Positions 15,281-23,145 of a DNA stretch of 40,496 nucleotides are shown here, one piece after another. Under the pieces are notes generated by a model, which saw nothing but the letters and a program-made list of their open reading frames with translations, made no database searches and was not told the DNA's origin. The position numbers and the translations under genes were made by a program. Source of the stretch: CALMEC01 sp031376485 (GTDB lineage: Bacteria > Actinomycetota > Thermoleophilia > Miltoncostaeales > Miltoncostaeaceae); NCBI GenBank assembly GCA_031376485.1, contig JANMDV010000274.1:1-40496 (forward strand), written 5' to 3'. The first letter of the stretch is position 1, and each line of letters begins with the position of its first letter.

Positions 15281-16939
15281 ATGGGCGATTGGAGCGATTG
15301 GTACATGAAGGAGGACACCACGACGTGGGTCCTTCCCGAGATTTTGAGGCGCCGTGCCACCGAGCACCCCGACCGGGAATTTTTGAAGTTCGGCAAGGGT
15401 GATTGGATCAGCTACGGTCAGGTCAACGCGGATTCAAACCGCGTCGCAAACGCGCTGGTCGCCCGTGGCGTGCAACCGGGCGAGTCGGTGTCGGTGATGC
15501 TCGCCAACTGCGCGGAGTTTCTGCCGGTGTGGTTCGGGATCCTCAAAGCGGGTGCCGTGATGAGTTCGATCAACACGGCCTACAAGGGCGATTTCCTGGC
15601 CCACACGATCAACCTCGTGGACTCCAAGAAGCTCATTATCGCCGATACGTGGCTCGACCGGCTCGACACGATCGCGCCGCGCCTCGGCACACTCGAGCAC
15701 GTCATCGTGATGGCCACAGACACCCCGACCGAGCCGACCCCGAAACTTCCGAGCGAGCCGATGTCGGCGCTGATGGACGCCTCGGACGCCGAGCCTGAGG
15801 GCATCGAGTACAGGTGGACCGACGACGCGCGCATCATGTTCACGTCCGGTACCACGGGCCTGTCGAAGGGCGTCATCAAGCAGCACGCCGCTGACTACTT
15901 TTCGGGGCGTGGCCTGCTCGAAGGTGTCCGAATGTTGCAGGGCAAGTCTCTTGAGGACATGAAAGACGAGACGTTCTTCTCGTGCCTTCCGCTCTTTCAC
16001 TCCAACGCCCAGGTGTTGACCGGCTACCCCGCGCTCATCGCTGGCGCCCGCGTCGCGTACGTCGAGCGGTTCTCTTCGAGCCAGTTCTGGCAGCAGGTCG
16101 TCGACGCCGAGGCAACGATCTTCAACTCGATCGGTGCGGTCAGCTACTTCATCTACAACACCGCGAAGACCGAGCTCGACACGACCAACAAGGTCCACAC
16201 CGTGTTCGCCGCCCCGGCCCCCAAGGACATCTACACGGAGTTCGAGGAACGGTTTGGCGTCAAGTTCATCGAGGGCTACGGACTGACCGAGACGGGTATG
16301 GCCACCTACATGGACCCGACCCGGCCAGGGATCCCCGGTTCGATGGGCAAGGCCAACCCCGGGTATGAGGTGACGATCGTGGAGCCCGGCACCGACCGGC
16401 CGCTTCCGCCGAACACTCCCGGCGAGATCGTCGTCGATATGAAGATCCCGAACATCGTCATGCGCGCCTACTACGGCATGCCTGAGAAGACCGCGGAGGA
16501 CTTCCGCAACCTCAAGCTCCACACCGGTGACCTCGGCCGCATGGATGAGGACGGGTACTTCTACTTCATGGACCGCGTCAAGGACTACATCCGCCGCCGT
16601 GGTGAGAACGTCTCGTCGATGGAGGTGGAGCGCCAGGTGGGAAACCACCCCAACATCCGGGAGGCGGCCGCGATCGGCGTCAAGGCTGACGAGGGGGCAA
16701 GCTCCGAGGACGAGATCATGATCGTGTGCATCCCGGAAGGTGACGCGCCGGATCCGATCGAGCTGACCCACTGGCTCGCGAAGGAGATGCCGTACTTCAT
16801 GGTTCCGCGCTACATCCGTTTCGTGTCAGAGCTTCCGAAGACTCCGACCGAGCGCGTGCAGAAGAACAAGCTGCGCGACGAGGGCATCACGTCCGATACG
16901 TTCGACCGTGATGCCGCCGGCATCAAGATCAGCCGGTAG
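15281..16939 (+). CDS. Acyl-CoA ligase (AMP-forming)
   Basis: A 552-residue adenylate-forming enzyme. The P-loop is MFTSGTTGLSKGV (about 186-198), the A5 block is EGYGLTETGM, the A7/A8 region is LHTGDLGRMDEDGYFYFMDRVKDYIRRRGENVSS, and the C-terminal catalytic lysine is in TPTERVQKNKLR. It should activate a carboxylic acid with ATP and attach it to CoA. The overall pattern is closest to the carnitine/crotonobetaine-CoA ligase (CaiC)-like branch of medium-chain ligases. It lies between the two thiolase/DUF35 sets and probably feeds them an acyl-CoA. Start ATG at 15281 with GAGGAGAA about 12 bases upstream; an in-frame ATG at 15305 is an alternative. The substrate cannot be read from the sequence. 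Confidence 0.85.
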   Translation: MGDWSDWYMKEDTTTWVLPEILRRRATEHPDREFLKFGKGDWISYGQVNADSNRVANALVARGVQPGESVSVMLANCAEFLPVWFGILKAGAVMSSINTAYKGDFLAHTINLVDSKKLIIADTWLDRLDTIAPRLGTLEHVIVMATDTPTEPTPKLPSEPMSALMDASDAEPEGIEYRWTDDARIMFTSGTTGLSKGVIKQHAADYFSGRGLLEGVRMLQGKSLEDMKDETFFSCLPLFHSNAQVLTGYPALIAGARVAYVERFSSSQFWQQVVDAEATIFNSIGAVSYFIYNTAKTELDTTNKVHTVFAAPAPKDIYTEFEERFGVKFIEGYGLTETGMATYMDPTRPGIPGSMGKANPGYEVTIVEPGTDRPLPPNTPGEIVVDMKIPNIVMRAYYGMPEKTAEDFRNLKLHTGDLGRMDEDGYFYFMDRVKDYIRRRGENVSSMEVERQVGNHPNIREAAAIGVKADEGASSEDEIMIVCIPEGDAPDPIELTHWLAKEMPYFMVPRYIRFVSELPKTPTERVQKNKLRDEGITSDTFDRDAAGIKISR

Positions 16940-16941
16940 TC

Positions 16942-17928
16942 GTGGCTGAGCTCATTCGCTACGGGGCGTACCTGCCCAAGTACCGAGCTCCGCTCGGTGA
17001 GATCCAGTCGTTCGAGGGTCGGCCCGGCCGACCCCGCGCCAAGTCCCTGGCCACACCGAGCTTGGACGAGGATGCGCTGACGATGGCGTGGGAGGCGGCG
17101 GGTCGGGCATTGGGTGGTGCGACTCCGGCTGCGATCGTGTCGTTGACCCACTCGGCGCCGTTCGGGTTTCGCAAGATGTCGCAGACGTTGGCGCGGTCGC
17201 TTGAGCTTGATGCAGACGTGGGCTGCTATGACATCTCCGGCCACCCGGGCAGCTTGCTCGACGGGCTTGAGCTTGCGGCGGCACTCGCAGACGGCGGGCG
17301 CGGCGAGGTCCTCGTCATCGCGTCGGATCATGTCGTGAGCTACGACGACAAGGTCTGCGACATGTTGTCGGCGGGTGGGGCATCGGCGTTTCTCGTTGGC
17401 GCGTCGGGTGGCTTTGCGACGCTCGGGCAGGTCGCGCGTGATGGGCGCGAGGTCTATGACGTCTGGCGTCTCGGTCAAGAGCCTGAGGCGCGCTACCGCC
17501 TGGAGGTGCTCTTCGACGCATATGCCCAGGCTGCGCGTGGCGCGTTCGCCAAGCTTGAGCGGCTGACCGAGCGCCCGACGGCCAAGTACGCATCGGTGTG
17601 CGCAAGCCAACCGCACCCGCAGACGCTTCGTGCGCTCGGCCGGGCCGGCGTCAAAGAGGCGCAACTTGCCTCAACGAGCTTTGTGGGTCAGATCGGCAAC
17701 CTCGGGTGCGCCTCGGTCGGCGTCGCACTGGCACTCGGCCTCGATGCCGCGCGCAAGGGGCAGGCGGTCGCGGCGTTCGGCTACGGTGCGGGTGAAGGGA
17801 TCGCCCAGGCGATCCAGGTCACGTCCGCACCGCCCAAGAGTGGCACGGCTGCTCACGTCGCCGGTGAGCCGATTGACTTGGGGACCTATTACCGCTGGAC
17901 TCGTAGGCGCCAGCAAGAACCGCACTAG
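16942..17928 (+). CDS. HMG-CoA synthase-like / KAS III-like protein
   Basis: A 328-residue thiolase-fold protein that starts with IRYGAYLPKYR, the hallmark of archaeal-type HMG-CoA synthases and PhlA-like proteins. The C-terminal half retains CASQPHPQTLRALGRAG (His in the usual place) and TSFVGQIGNLGCASVGVALALGLDAA (the Asn/Gly loop). At the position of the nucleophilic Cys the sequence is GCYDISGHPGSLL; by my alignment Asp98 or Ser99 sits there, with Cys95 slightly upstream, so activity is uncertain. It begins (GTG) two bases after the ligase stop and is followed by a thiolase and a zinc-ribbon DUF35 protein. This is the gene set of the archaeal thiolase/HMG-CoA synthase complex and of PhlACB. 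It likely forms a complex with these products, catalytic or structural. Confidence 0.7.
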   Translation: MAELIRYGAYLPKYRAPLGEIQSFEGRPGRPRAKSLATPSLDEDALTMAWEAAGRALGGATPAAIVSLTHSAPFGFRKMSQTLARSLELDADVGCYDISGHPGSLLDGLELAAALADGGRGEVLVIASDHVVSYDDKVCDMLSAGGASAFLVGASGGFATLGQVARDGREVYDVWRLGQEPEARYRLEVLFDAYAQAARGAFAKLERLTERPTAKYASVCASQPHPQTLRALGRAGVKEAQLASTSFVGQIGNLGCASVGVALALGLDAARKGQAVAAFGYGAGEGIAQAIQVTSAPPKSGTAAHVAGEPIDLGTYYRWTRRRQQEPH

Positions 17929-17940
17929 GAAGGCACGGCA

Positions 17941-19110
17941 ATGCGCGTAGGTGTCCTTGGAATCGGTAAAACCCCCCACAAGATCCAGCACGACAAGTCG
18001 CTTCGCGATCTGATCGTGGACTCCGGGCGTCTTGCGATGGACGACGCAGGGGTCGCGCCGACCGACATCCAGGCCTACTACCTGGGCAACGCCGGTTGCA
18101 CCGGGTTTGCGTTCGAGAACTCCGTCGCACTGATGGGCGCCGACCACCTGGGGCTGACGCCCGCGCCCGCGATGCGGGTCGAGGCGGCCTGTGGCACCGG
18201 CGCCTGGGCACTCCATCTGGGCGTCGTGGCGATCCTGTCGGGGCTCTATGACACCGTCTTGGTGATGGGCGCCGAGAAGATGAACGACCTTGCCACCGTC
18301 GAGGGCACGTCGATCATCGCGCAGGCCGCCGACTCCAAGGAGGAGTACTTCTCCGGCCTGACATTCCCGTCGGGTGTGGCCTTGACGATGCGCAAGTACA
18401 TGCAGGTCTACGGATGCAGTGAAGAGGACCTGGCGAACGTCTCAGTCAAAAATCACCATTACGGCGCGCGCAACCCGTACGCCCACCTGCGTTTCGAGTG
18501 CACCGTCGAAGACGTCATGCGCTCGGCCAAGGTCGCCGACCCGTTGAAGCTCTACGAGGTCTGCCCGATGACAGACGCCGGTTCGGCGCTGGTGCTGTGT
18601 CGCGAGGAGATCCTGCGCGATCAGCCCGACAAAGAACAGGTCTACATCACCGCGACATCGATGGGAACCGGCACGTGGTATGCGGCGTCAGACACCCTCG
18701 ATGATGCGTATGAGCTTCTGCACAAGCCCGCGCAGAAGGCGTACGCGATGGCGGGTCTGACGTCGAAGGACATGGACGTCGCCGAGATCTACAACAGCTT
18801 CGCGATCCAGGAGCCACTCGGGATCGAGTCACTGGGCTTTGCCAAACAGGGCGACGGGTGGAAGGGCGCCAAAGATGGATCGACATGGATCGACGGCACG
18901 GTCGGGATCAACCTCTCCGGTGGGCTTCTGTGTAAGGGCCACCCGTTGGGTGCGACGGGGACGAGCCAGGCGGTCGATGTGGTCGAGCAGCTCCGTGGAA
19001 CTGCTCCGAAGGGCATTCAGCGTGCGGACGTTTCGAACGGGATTAGCGCATGCCGCGGTGGCCCGGGCGCGGTGGCCGCCATTCACATCTACCAGCGCTT
19101 GGAAGGCTAA
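17941..19110 (+). CDS. Thiolase (acetyl-CoA acetyltransferase family), active-site Cys present
   Basis: A 389-residue thiolase. The nucleophile is Cys84 in VEAACGTGAWAL, and the C-terminal catalytic block is SGGLLCKGHPLGATGTSQ with the conserved His, so the residues for acyl transfer or cleavage are present. It is of the short archaeal/SCP-x type, usually partnered with DUF35. GGAAGG precedes the ATG at 17941. Twelve bases separate it from the HMG-CoA-synthase-like gene and three from the DUF35 gene. In archaea this trio channels acetoacetyl-CoA to HMG-CoA; in Pseudomonas PhlACB it acetylates a phenolic. It could also act in beta-oxidation of the ligase product. Membership in the family is clear, the reaction direction is not. 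Confidence 0.85.
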   Translation: MRVGVLGIGKTPHKIQHDKSLRDLIVDSGRLAMDDAGVAPTDIQAYYLGNAGCTGFAFENSVALMGADHLGLTPAPAMRVEAACGTGAWALHLGVVAILSGLYDTVLVMGAEKMNDLATVEGTSIIAQAADSKEEYFSGLTFPSGVALTMRKYMQVYGCSEEDLANVSVKNHHYGARNPYAHLRFECTVEDVMRSAKVADPLKLYEVCPMTDAGSALVLCREEILRDQPDKEQVYITATSMGTGTWYAASDTLDDAYELLHKPAQKAYAMAGLTSKDMDVAEIYNSFAIQEPLGIESLGFAKQGDGWKGAKDGSTWIDGTVGINLSGGLLCKGHPLGATGTSQAVDVVEQLRGTAPKGIQRADVSNGISACRGGPGAVAAIHIYQRLEG

Positions 19111-19113
19111 TCC

Positions 19114-19566
19114 GTGACGGTCTCTGCGATCGAGTTCAGCCGCCTCGGCCCCCCGAAGCTCAGGTTGTATGCAATGCGGTGCCAAAGCTGCAAGACCCTC
19201 CACCCCTGGTGGGAGCAGTACACCTGCGGGGTGTGCCGCGGCCGTGAGCTTGTGGAGGAGCGTCTGGAGGGCACGGGTGAGCTCTCCAACTACACGGTGG
19301 TCTACTACCCGCCGCGTGACTTCCTTGGTCAGGAACCGTACGTCGTTGGCCACATCACAATGGACGAGGGCGTTCTGATGCCGGCTCCCGTGGTCGGAGT
19401 CGCCCCCGAGGACGTCGCGGTCGGCACCCGCGTCAAAGCGGTCCTTCGCCGTATGAAGCTGGGTCACGAGGGGGACATCTACTACTCACAGAAGTTCGTC
19501 GTCGATCCGAACCCGCCGAAGCGCAAGGTCGCACCGAAGAAGGCCGTGACGAAGAAACCAGCTTAA
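19114..19566 (+). CDS. DUF35 OB-fold protein with zinc ribbon
   Basis: A 150-residue DUF35 protein with an intact zinc ribbon: Cys23-x2-Cys26 in MRCQSCKTLHPWW and Cys38-x2-Cys41 in YTCGVCRGREL. An OB-fold follows (GTGELSNYTVVYYPPRDF, YVVGHITMDEGVLMPAPVVG, VGTRVKAVLRRM). The last 20 residues are Lys/Pro/Ala-rich and probably disordered. It starts with GTG three bases after the thiolase stop. In the archaeal complex the DUF35 subunit bridges thiolase and HMG-CoA synthase and holds the CoA pantetheine arm; the same role is inferred. It is the last gene of the operon and converges with the SDR gene 63 bases away. Confidence 0.8.
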   Translation: MTVSAIEFSRLGPPKLRLYAMRCQSCKTLHPWWEQYTCGVCRGRELVEERLEGTGELSNYTVVYYPPRDFLGQEPYVVGHITMDEGVLMPAPVVGVAPEDVAVGTRVKAVLRRMKLGHEGDIYYSQKFVVDPNPPKRKVAPKKAVTKKPA

Positions 19567-19629
19567 GGCCGCAGCCGCGCCGGCGGACGCTGACCCTCGT
19601 CGCTCTTCGGGCGGCGCGTATCGGGCCGG

Positions 19630-20400
19630 TCACCACACGCTCATACCACCGTCAACCCCCAGGATCTGTCCGGTGACGTAGCGAGCGGCGTCGGAGGCCA
19701 GGAACGCGGCGACCCCGGCGAGGTCTTCGGGCTCACCCGCCCGTCCCAGCGGGATGCGTGAGATGAGTCCGTCCAGCCGTCCTGGCGCTGCGACCATCGG
19801 TGCGTTCATCTCGGTAGGGAAGTAGCCGGGCGAGAGGGCGTTGACACGAATGCCGTGGGGTGCCCATTGCCGCGCAAGTTCACGGGTCAGCTGTTCAACC
19901 GCGCCCTTGGAGGCGGTGTAGGCGGCGACCCCTGGTCCGGTCCCTGCGCGGTGGCCGAGGATCGAGGACTGCAGGATCATCCAGCCACCATTGGAGCCGA
20001 TCATGTGGCGTGCGCAGGCACCTGCCAGATTCGCGACCGCGCCGACGTTGACGGCGAGGACATCTGCGAAACGCGCGGGGTCCTCGTGTTCGGCTGCTCC
20101 GCCACCGGCGGTACCTGCATTTGCGACGACGCCGTCGAGTCGACCGAACGCCGCAAGGCACCGTTCCACGAGGTCGCGTGCGTGACCCGGATGGCGGACA
20201 TCACAGATGGCGACCGCCGCCCGTCCACCACCACCGATGATCTCAGTGGCGAGTTCGTTGAGCAGCTTCTCGCGCCGGGCCGCGAGGAGCACTGCGCATC
20301 CTTGCGTCGCGAGCGCTCGGGCGATGATGACGCCCAGGCCCGACGAGGCGCCGGTGACGATCGCCGCCTGTCCGTCCAAGCGAAGATCGACTGGCGTCAC
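19630..20400 (-). CDS. Short-chain dehydrogenase/reductase
   Basis: A 256-residue classical SDR. The cofactor motif TGASSGLG lies at 16-23, then CDVRH, VVANAGTAGGG (NAG-type motif), Ser in LQSSILG, catalytic YTASK, and a C-terminal GQILGVDGG. It resembles 3-oxoacyl-ACP reductase/glucose dehydrogenase-like oxidoreductases using NAD(P)H. The Arg in AARREK after strand 2 hints at NADP. The start is a GTG at 20400 that overlaps the stop of the upstream sirtuin-like gene (GTGA), so the two are coupled. Substrate is unknown. Confidence 0.85.
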   Translation of the reverse strand: MTPVDLRLDGQAAIVTGASSGLGVIIARALATQGCAVLLAARREKLLNELATEIIGGGGRAAVAICDVRHPGHARDLVERCLAAFGRLDGVVANAGTAGGGAAEHEDPARFADVLAVNVGAVANLAGACARHMIGSNGGWMILQSSILGHRAGTGPGVAAYTASKGAVEQLTRELARQWAPHGIRVNALSPGYFPTEMNAPMVAAPGRLDGLISRIPLGRAGEPEDLAGVAAFLASDAARYVTGQILGVDGGMSVW

Positions 20401-21155
20401 TTCGATGCGATGAGATCGGCGAGGGCGACGAGCACCGGTTCGCTCGACTCACGGATCAGGACTGTGGCGTAACGGTCGTACTGGGTTGGGGTCTCACCAA
20501 TCATGACGAGCGGGACTCCTCGCGTCAGTGGGACGGAGGGCAGCAGGCTCATCGGCACGGTGCGAAGATCGCAGTCGATCACCAAGAAACAATCCGCGTT
20601 GGTGGCATGTTCCCATGCTGTGCGTACGGCGTCTTCGATGAGCGGTTCGCCCCAAAGCGTCCCTGCGGGACGAAGCGGGAATGCGCAATCGGGGGTGGTG
20701 CAGCGAGGGACACCGTCTGCGGAGGCGTCGATCAACGCGCCCAGCTCCCCTAACCCGTACCGCTCGCCGCAGCGGCTGCAGCGGGCGGTGAGGATGTTGC
20801 CGTGGACCTCGACGACGGCGGTGCTGCCTGCGATCGTGTGGATGTGATCGACAGCTTGTGTGATCAGTGCCGAGACAAACCCCGCCGCTTGCAGGTGCGC
20901 CAACGCCAGGTGCCCGGGCTCAGGTACGCGGGTTGCGATTTCGAGTGCCGCTGGGTGTGCGAACTTCCAGAACGCTGCCGGGTCCGTCAGGAGCACCTCG
21001 AGGCTGGCGCGCCGGGCCCATTCACCGCGTGCGTGTGTGAGGTCGGCCTCTTCGGGACCACCGAGGTGAAGCCCGGTCAGGACAACGATGTGTTGCGCAC
21101 CCAAGAGCGCGGTGGCGACGCGTTGATGGGCCGGGGCCGGATCCGTCGTCGCCAC
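20397..21155 (-). CDS. Degenerate sirtuin-like protein
   Basis: A 252-residue protein aligned with NAD-dependent Sir2 deacylases. It has ITQAVDHIHTIAGSTAVVEVHGN (family TQNIDGLH...HG, with the general-base His118). A zinc site is formed by Cys126-x2-Cys129 and Cys152-x4-Cys157, followed by RPAGTLWGEPL. However, the N-terminal GAGIS motif is GLHLGG (28-33), the PDFR segment is replaced by THARGEW, and the Asn of TQN is Ala. These are the NAD-binding and ribose-contacting elements, so activity is doubtful or altered. The start is a GTG at 21155, chosen to fit family length. Situated between MFS and SDR genes with tight spacing. It might bind another ligand or regulate its neighbours. Confidence 0.7.
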   Translation of the reverse strand: MATTDPAPAHQRVATALLGAQHIVVLTGLHLGGPEEADLTHARGEWARRASLEVLLTDPAAFWKFAHPAALEIATRVPEPGHLALAHLQAAGFVSALITQAVDHIHTIAGSTAVVEVHGNILTARCSRCGERYGLGELGALIDASADGVPRCTTPDCAFPLRPAGTLWGEPLIEDAVRTAWEHATNADCFLVIDCDLRTVPMSLLPSVPLTRGVPLVMIGETPTQYDRYATVLIRESSEPVLVALADLIASK

Positions 21156-21165
21156 GTGGGTGAGT

Positions 21166-22353
21166 TTAGTGAGCCAGGTCCTGTTGCGGACGAAGGAATG
21201 CGATCGATCGGATGCCCACAAGCGCAGTCCACGCCGCCGCGAGTGCGGCCGCCGCGGTGAGCACACCAAGCGCGATGGTCAGCCCGATGAGATCTGCGAG
21301 CACGCCGACCACGAGGAGTGGCACTGAGAAACCGCCCAGATAACACGCGACGTAGTAGCTCGAAATGAGCTTGCCCCGCTCGGCGGGTGGTGCGATTCGG
21401 GTGCAGAGGTCCACGCCGCCTTTGAACACCAGCCCGCAGGCGGCACCGGTCACAGAAACCGAGACCAGTACAAGCGTCGCCGAATGGAGGGGCGCGCCGA
21501 CGACGACACCGACAAACGCACACGGTGCGATCGCAAGGCCCCAGACGATCGCCGGCGTGGGAGGAAGGCCGCGAAATACGAGTTGGCTCAGGGCACCGGA
21601 CACCAACACGAGAAACCCTGACGCGCCGATTACCACGTAGTTGGTGACCCCGAGCTCCCGGACTTCGAAGACCGGTATGAGGGACAGGCAGACCCCATCG
21701 AAGAGGCTGAAGAGGACCCCGGAGGGGACGAGGACCTTCCAGAACACTGCTCGGTCCTCAGCCGGAACTCCGAGCTTGAGCGTCAAGGGGCGGCGGGTGC
21801 GGTCGGTCACGGTCTCGGGCACCGTCGCGATGATCGTGATCGCGACACCGATCGCGACCAGGTGGACCAAAAATGGTGTGCGCAGCGGGTACGGAAAGTA
21901 CTCGGCGAACACCCCTCCCAAGCCCGGCCCCAGACCGAGTCCTCCCCGAACGGAGATCGATGAGAGCACCGAGACCCACGCGCGGTCGCTCGCCGGGGCG
22001 CCGTCAACAAGGAACGCCGTGCAGGTCCCGAAGAACGCACCTGTCGCCAAGCCTTGTAGGGCACGTGCGACCAGTAGCCCGTTCAGAGACGGCTCGGTGG
22101 CGAGGAATGCCTGCGCGATCGCGAGAACCGTGAGCGCACCAATGAGGACTCCTTTGCGCCCGATTCGGTCCGACAACTGGCCCAATGTCAGCATGGACGG
22201 CACGAGTGCTACGACGTAACACACTAAGAAAAGTGTCACGACGGTGTCGCCGAACCCAAGCGTGGTCTTGTACAGCGGGATGAGCGGGGTGATCAGGCTT
22301 GTGCCGACGGCAAACAGGATGAGCGCAAGCCACGTGCGCCAGATGCGGTTCAT
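21166..22353 (-). CDS. Major facilitator superfamily transporter
   Basis: A 395-residue integral membrane protein with about 12 predicted hydrophobic segments starting at WLALILFAVGTSLITPLIPLY. MFS motif A (GQLSDRIGRKG) lies between TM2 and TM3, and ARALQGLATGAFFG is in TM4. The shape fits drug/metabolite proton antiporters. The ATG at 22353 overlaps the stop of the preceding methyltransferase gene. It begins ahead of the sirtuin-like gene on the same strand. Substrate is unknown; export of a metabolite is the commonest role in this group. Confidence 0.85.
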   Translation of the reverse strand: MNRIWRTWLALILFAVGTSLITPLIPLYKTTLGFGDTVVTLFLVCYVVALVPSMLTLGQLSDRIGRKGVLIGALTVLAIAQAFLATEPSLNGLLVARALQGLATGAFFGTCTAFLVDGAPASDRAWVSVLSSISVRGGLGLGPGLGGVFAEYFPYPLRTPFLVHLVAIGVAITIIATVPETVTDRTRRPLTLKLGVPAEDRAVFWKVLVPSGVLFSLFDGVCLSLIPVFEVRELGVTNYVVIGASGFLVLVSGALSQLVFRGLPPTPAIVWGLAIAPCAFVGVVVGAPLHSATLVLVSVSVTGAACGLVFKGGVDLCTRIAPPAERGKLISSYYVACYLGGFSVPLLVVGVLADLIGLTIALGVLTAAAALAAAWTALVGIRSIAFLRPQQDLAH

Positions 22354-23105
22354 GTCCGGCCGACCAGGACGTGGCAGTCGAAGCCGCCGTGGCGCATGGC
22401 CCGAATGTGTCGTAGACCCATCCGCCGATAGGCCGAAACCACATGTGTGGCGTCGGTGGGACGAAGTCCGGATACGACGATCGCCGCCGGTGGGTCGTCG
22501 AACCGGACGAGAAGCTTGGCCTGCGCTGAGTAGAGGAGGTTCGCGAATACAACGCGCCCGGCGAGTTCGTCGGCGGTGATCATCTGGACCGTCTGGCGGC
22601 GTACCTCGACGAGGTTGGCGCAACCGGCCGCAGCGACCGAGGCGCGTGTCTGTGCCACCGCACCGGGGTCGAGGTCAACCGCAAGGACGTGGACCGACCA
22701 TCGCCGCGCCCAGGCTTGCGCCAGAAGCCCCGACCCGCAACCGGCGTCGACGGCCGGTCCGGATGGCAGATGATTGAAGGCGGCCAGGCACATCGCGGTG
22801 GTGGCATGGTCGCCCGGCCCAAAACCATCGCCTGCCACCTGTACCAACTCGGGCACCCCGAAGGGTGCGGGGGCGTGGCGGTCGCTGCGGCGATACCACC
22901 CGGCGACAAGCGCAGCTGGGCTGTCCGGCCACACGGTGACGTGCCTCATGGATTCGGTCGGAAGCGGACAGGAGGTGATGGCGTCGGTGATGTCATCCAG
23001 CGCCACCCGTGGAGCGCAGATCAGCCCGTCGTCGCTCCACGCGACCGGCTGCAGCGGGATGAGTGCCCCGAAGACACGCGCGATGGCTGCGTGGCTTGCG
23101 CGCAC
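22350..23105 (-). CDS. SAM-dependent methyltransferase (PrmA-like fold)
   Basis: A 251-residue class I methyltransferase. The SAM-binding motif I is VDAGCGSGLLAQAWA, followed by VLAVDLDPGAV (motif II acidic residue), and motif IV is RVVFANLLYSAQ, close to the NLL of ribosomal protein L11 methyltransferase (PrmA). The N-terminal half differs from PrmA, and the C-terminus ends HGGFDCHVLVGR. It may modify a protein or small molecule. The start is placed at the GTG at 23105; TTG codons just upstream are possible, and no Shine-Dalgarno is visible. It is divergent from the aldehyde dehydrogenase, only 40 bases apart, and its stop overlaps the MFS start. Confidence 0.7.
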   Translation of the reverse strand: MRASHAAIARVFGALIPLQPVAWSDDGLICAPRVALDDITDAITSCPLPTESMRHVTVWPDSPAALVAGWYRRSDRHAPAPFGVPELVQVAGDGFGPGDHATTAMCLAAFNHLPSGPAVDAGCGSGLLAQAWARRWSVHVLAVDLDPGAVAQTRASVAAAGCANLVEVRRQTVQMITADELAGRVVFANLLYSAQAKLLVRFDDPPAAIVVSGLRPTDATHVVSAYRRMGLRHIRAMRHGGFDCHVLVGRT

Positions 23106-23131
23106 CAACAGTCCCAAGGGGGGGTTGTTAG

Positions 23132-23137
23132 TAGACT
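23132..23137 (+). promoter_or_regulatory. Candidate -10 element for a leaderless transcript
   Basis: TAGACT fits the actinobacterial -10 pattern TANNNT and ends eight bases before the GTG start at 23146, which itself has no Shine-Dalgarno. Transcription starting at the GTG would give a leaderless mRNA, common in Actinobacteria. Inference from spacing only. Confidence 0.4.
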
Positions 23138-23145
23138 CGCGCGCC

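Noticed and set aside
15434..16771. 445-residue minus-strand ORF
   Set aside because: Antisense to the well-supported acyl-CoA ligase; no recognisable domain.
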